DNA of 6,943 nucleotides, from assembly GCA_027068235.1 (NCBI GenBank), contig JAMOUE010000312.1, positions 1 to 6,943 on the forward strand, written 5' to 3'. A program made the translations under genes and the position numbers. Under the pieces are notes generated by a model. It saw only the letters and a program-made list of their open reading frames with translations, made no database searches and was not told the DNA's origin. The stretch comes from Deltaproteobacteria bacterium. Lineage in GTDB: Bacteria > Desulfobacterota > Dissulfuribacteria > Dissulfuribacterales > QOAL01. Numbering within the stretch: the first letter of the stretch is position 1; each line of letters begins with the position of its first letter. Below are positions 6,027 through 6,943 of the stretch, piece by piece.

Positions 6027-6943
6027 GTGAATAAAGAAAAAGTTTCCAAGAAAACAACATCCTTAACGGAAGAAGATGCAGCCTTGGCCTTGCTTCTGCT
6101 GCCAGGTGTGGGAACAAGGAGGTTTTTTAGACTTCAGGATACCTTCGGTTCTGCCATTGGAGTGTGGAAGCATGGTTCAAAAGATGTCCTTTGTAATCTG
6201 GTTCCAGGCAAAGTTGCAGAGGATATCTTGAAAGGCCCAGATCTTTCTAGTGTTGCAAGGTTGAAAAAATATGCTGAAAAGGCTGGTTTCTGGCTACTTT
6301 TTTTTCACGATCCCGCCTATCCTAAACACCTAAAACATATTGATAGCCCTCCACCGTTGCTTTTTGGATATGGATGCAAGGAGGCTTTAAATCATCCTTG
6401 TGTGGCAATCGTAGGCTCAAGAAAGGCGTCAACTTATGGGCGCAAGGTGTGTTCTATGATTGCAAAGGGCCTTGCTGCAAATGGTGTGACTATAGTGTCT
6501 GGATTGGCCCTTGGCATTGACAGTTGTGCCCATAGGACTGCCGTGGAGAACGGCGGGGTCACTGTTGCCGTTAAGGGATGTGGCATTGATGTTGGCTATC
6601 CTGTTAAAAATATTTCCCTTGCAAAAAAGATTGGCGTTAAGGGTGCAGTCATTACAGAATTTTTTCCAGGAGTGAAGGCTGAACCTGGTAATTTTCCACG
6701 GCGTAACAGAATTATCAGCGGGCTTAGCCTTGGGGTGATTGTGATTGAGGCAGGACTTAGAAGCGGTTCTCTTATAACTGCCTATTTGGCACTGGAACAG
6801 GGACGCGAAGTTATGGCTGTGCCTGGTAGTGTATTTTCTTACGGCAGCAAGGGATGTCATAAGTTGATTAAGGAAGGCGCATACTTGGTGGAGTCGTGGC
6901 AGGATGTGGCAGAGGTTTTGAATCTTGATTTTCTTGATGGGAA
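6027..6943 (+). CDS. dprA: DprA (Smf), DNA-processing protein for natural transformation, 3'-truncated by the window edge
   Basis: DprA binds incoming single-stranded DNA in the cytoplasm and loads RecA during transformation; homologues also occur in species not known to be competent. The 305 codons present (the family is about 360-380) start with GTG at 6027. It directly follows an in-frame TGA and has TAGGG four bases upstream. No ATG occurs in the early frame; a TTG at 6084 is a less likely alternative. An N-terminal SAM/helix-hairpin-helix region carries LALLLLPGVGTRRF (20-33). The Rossmann-like DNA-binding domain then shows VAIVGSRKASTYGRK (126-140), SGLALGIDSCAHR (158-170), PGNFPRRNRIISGLSLGV (220-237), EAGLRSGSLITA (241-252) and EQGREVMAVPGS (257-268). 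These are all hallmark segments. One oddity is K183 in VAVKGCGID, where family members usually have a hydrophobic residue. The C-terminal winged-helix region, if present, is outside the window. It is divergent from xerC, 105 bp away. Confidence 0.94.
   Translation, partial: MNKEKVSKKTTSLTEEDAALALLLLPGVGTRRFFRLQDTFGSAIGVWKHGSKDVLCNLVPGKVAEDILKGPDLSSVARLKKYAEKAGFWLLFFHDPAYPKHLKHIDSPPPLLFGYGCKEALNHPCVAIVGSRKASTYGRKVCSMIAKGLAANGVTIVSGLALGIDSCAHRTAVENGGVTVAVKGCGIDVGYPVKNISLAKKIGVKGAVITEFFPGVKAEPGNFPRRNRIISGLSLGVIVIEAGLRSGSLITAYLALEQGREVMAVPGSVFSYGSKGCHKLIKEGAYLVESWQDVAEVLNLDFLDG

Noticed and set aside
5923..6117. Small 64-residue minus-strand open frame between xerC and dprA
   Set aside because: It overlaps the conserved start of dprA and the divergent promoter region, has no recognisable protein features, and is not in frame with xerC.
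6429..6860. 143-codon minus-strand open frame opposite dprA
   Set aside because: It lies wholly antisense to the most conserved part of dprA. The translation is low in helix-forming pattern and looks like a shadow frame.

Overview
The window reads like a chromosomal stretch from an anaerobic bacterium that decodes selenocysteine. Base composition is moderate to slightly AT-rich. The most likely source is a member of the Desulfobacterota/Thermodesulfobacteriota (the former Deltaproteobacteria). This placement is an inference from the selenocysteine-containing SelD, the protein types and the uncharacterised 353-residue gene; no rRNA or other direct marker is present. No IS element, CRISPR array, tRNA or rRNA was recognised.

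Region 1 (1-1706, minus strand) is a tight three-gene run. In transcription order it is a DUF1232/YkvA-type small membrane-associated protein, a stand-alone HAD hydrolase resembling the phosphorylation domain of P-type ATPases, and selD (selenide, water dikinase), which runs off the left edge. The gaps are only 5 and 6 bp, so co-transcription is likely. The selD frame contains one in-frame TGA, exactly where SelD carries its catalytic Cys or selenocysteine. A hairpin immediately after it fits a bacterial SECIS element. SelD makes selenophosphate, the selenium donor needed to make selenocysteine, so this enzyme depends on its own product.

Region 2 (1707-2890) is a 122-bp divergent intergenic region followed by a plus-strand gene for an uncharacterised soluble, helix-rich, acidic 353-residue protein. 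It ends 10 bp from the end of the convergent hflC gene.

Region 3 (2901-4795, minus strand) is hflK-hflC, with overlapping stop and start codons (TAATG). The products are membrane-anchored SPFH/prohibitin-family partners that in other bacteria regulate the FtsH protease. FtsH itself is not in the window. A 220-bp spacer upstream of hflK (4796-5015) holds a good extended -10 promoter and a 9-bp-period direct repeat, but no gene.

Region 4 (5016-6943) is a divergent pair: xerC (minus), a tyrosine recombinase for chromosome dimer resolution with all six catalytic residues, and dprA (plus), a RecA loader for incoming single-stranded DNA that is cut by the right edge. Their 105-bp spacer holds a plausible dprA promoter. 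In many bacteria dprA and xerC lie in one co-directional block, often with topA, so the divergent layout is a local rearrangement of a familiar neighbourhood.

Most of the window is housekeeping. The strongest special signal is the UGA-containing selD. Next come the unusual HAD protein in its operon and the unrecognised 353-residue protein.
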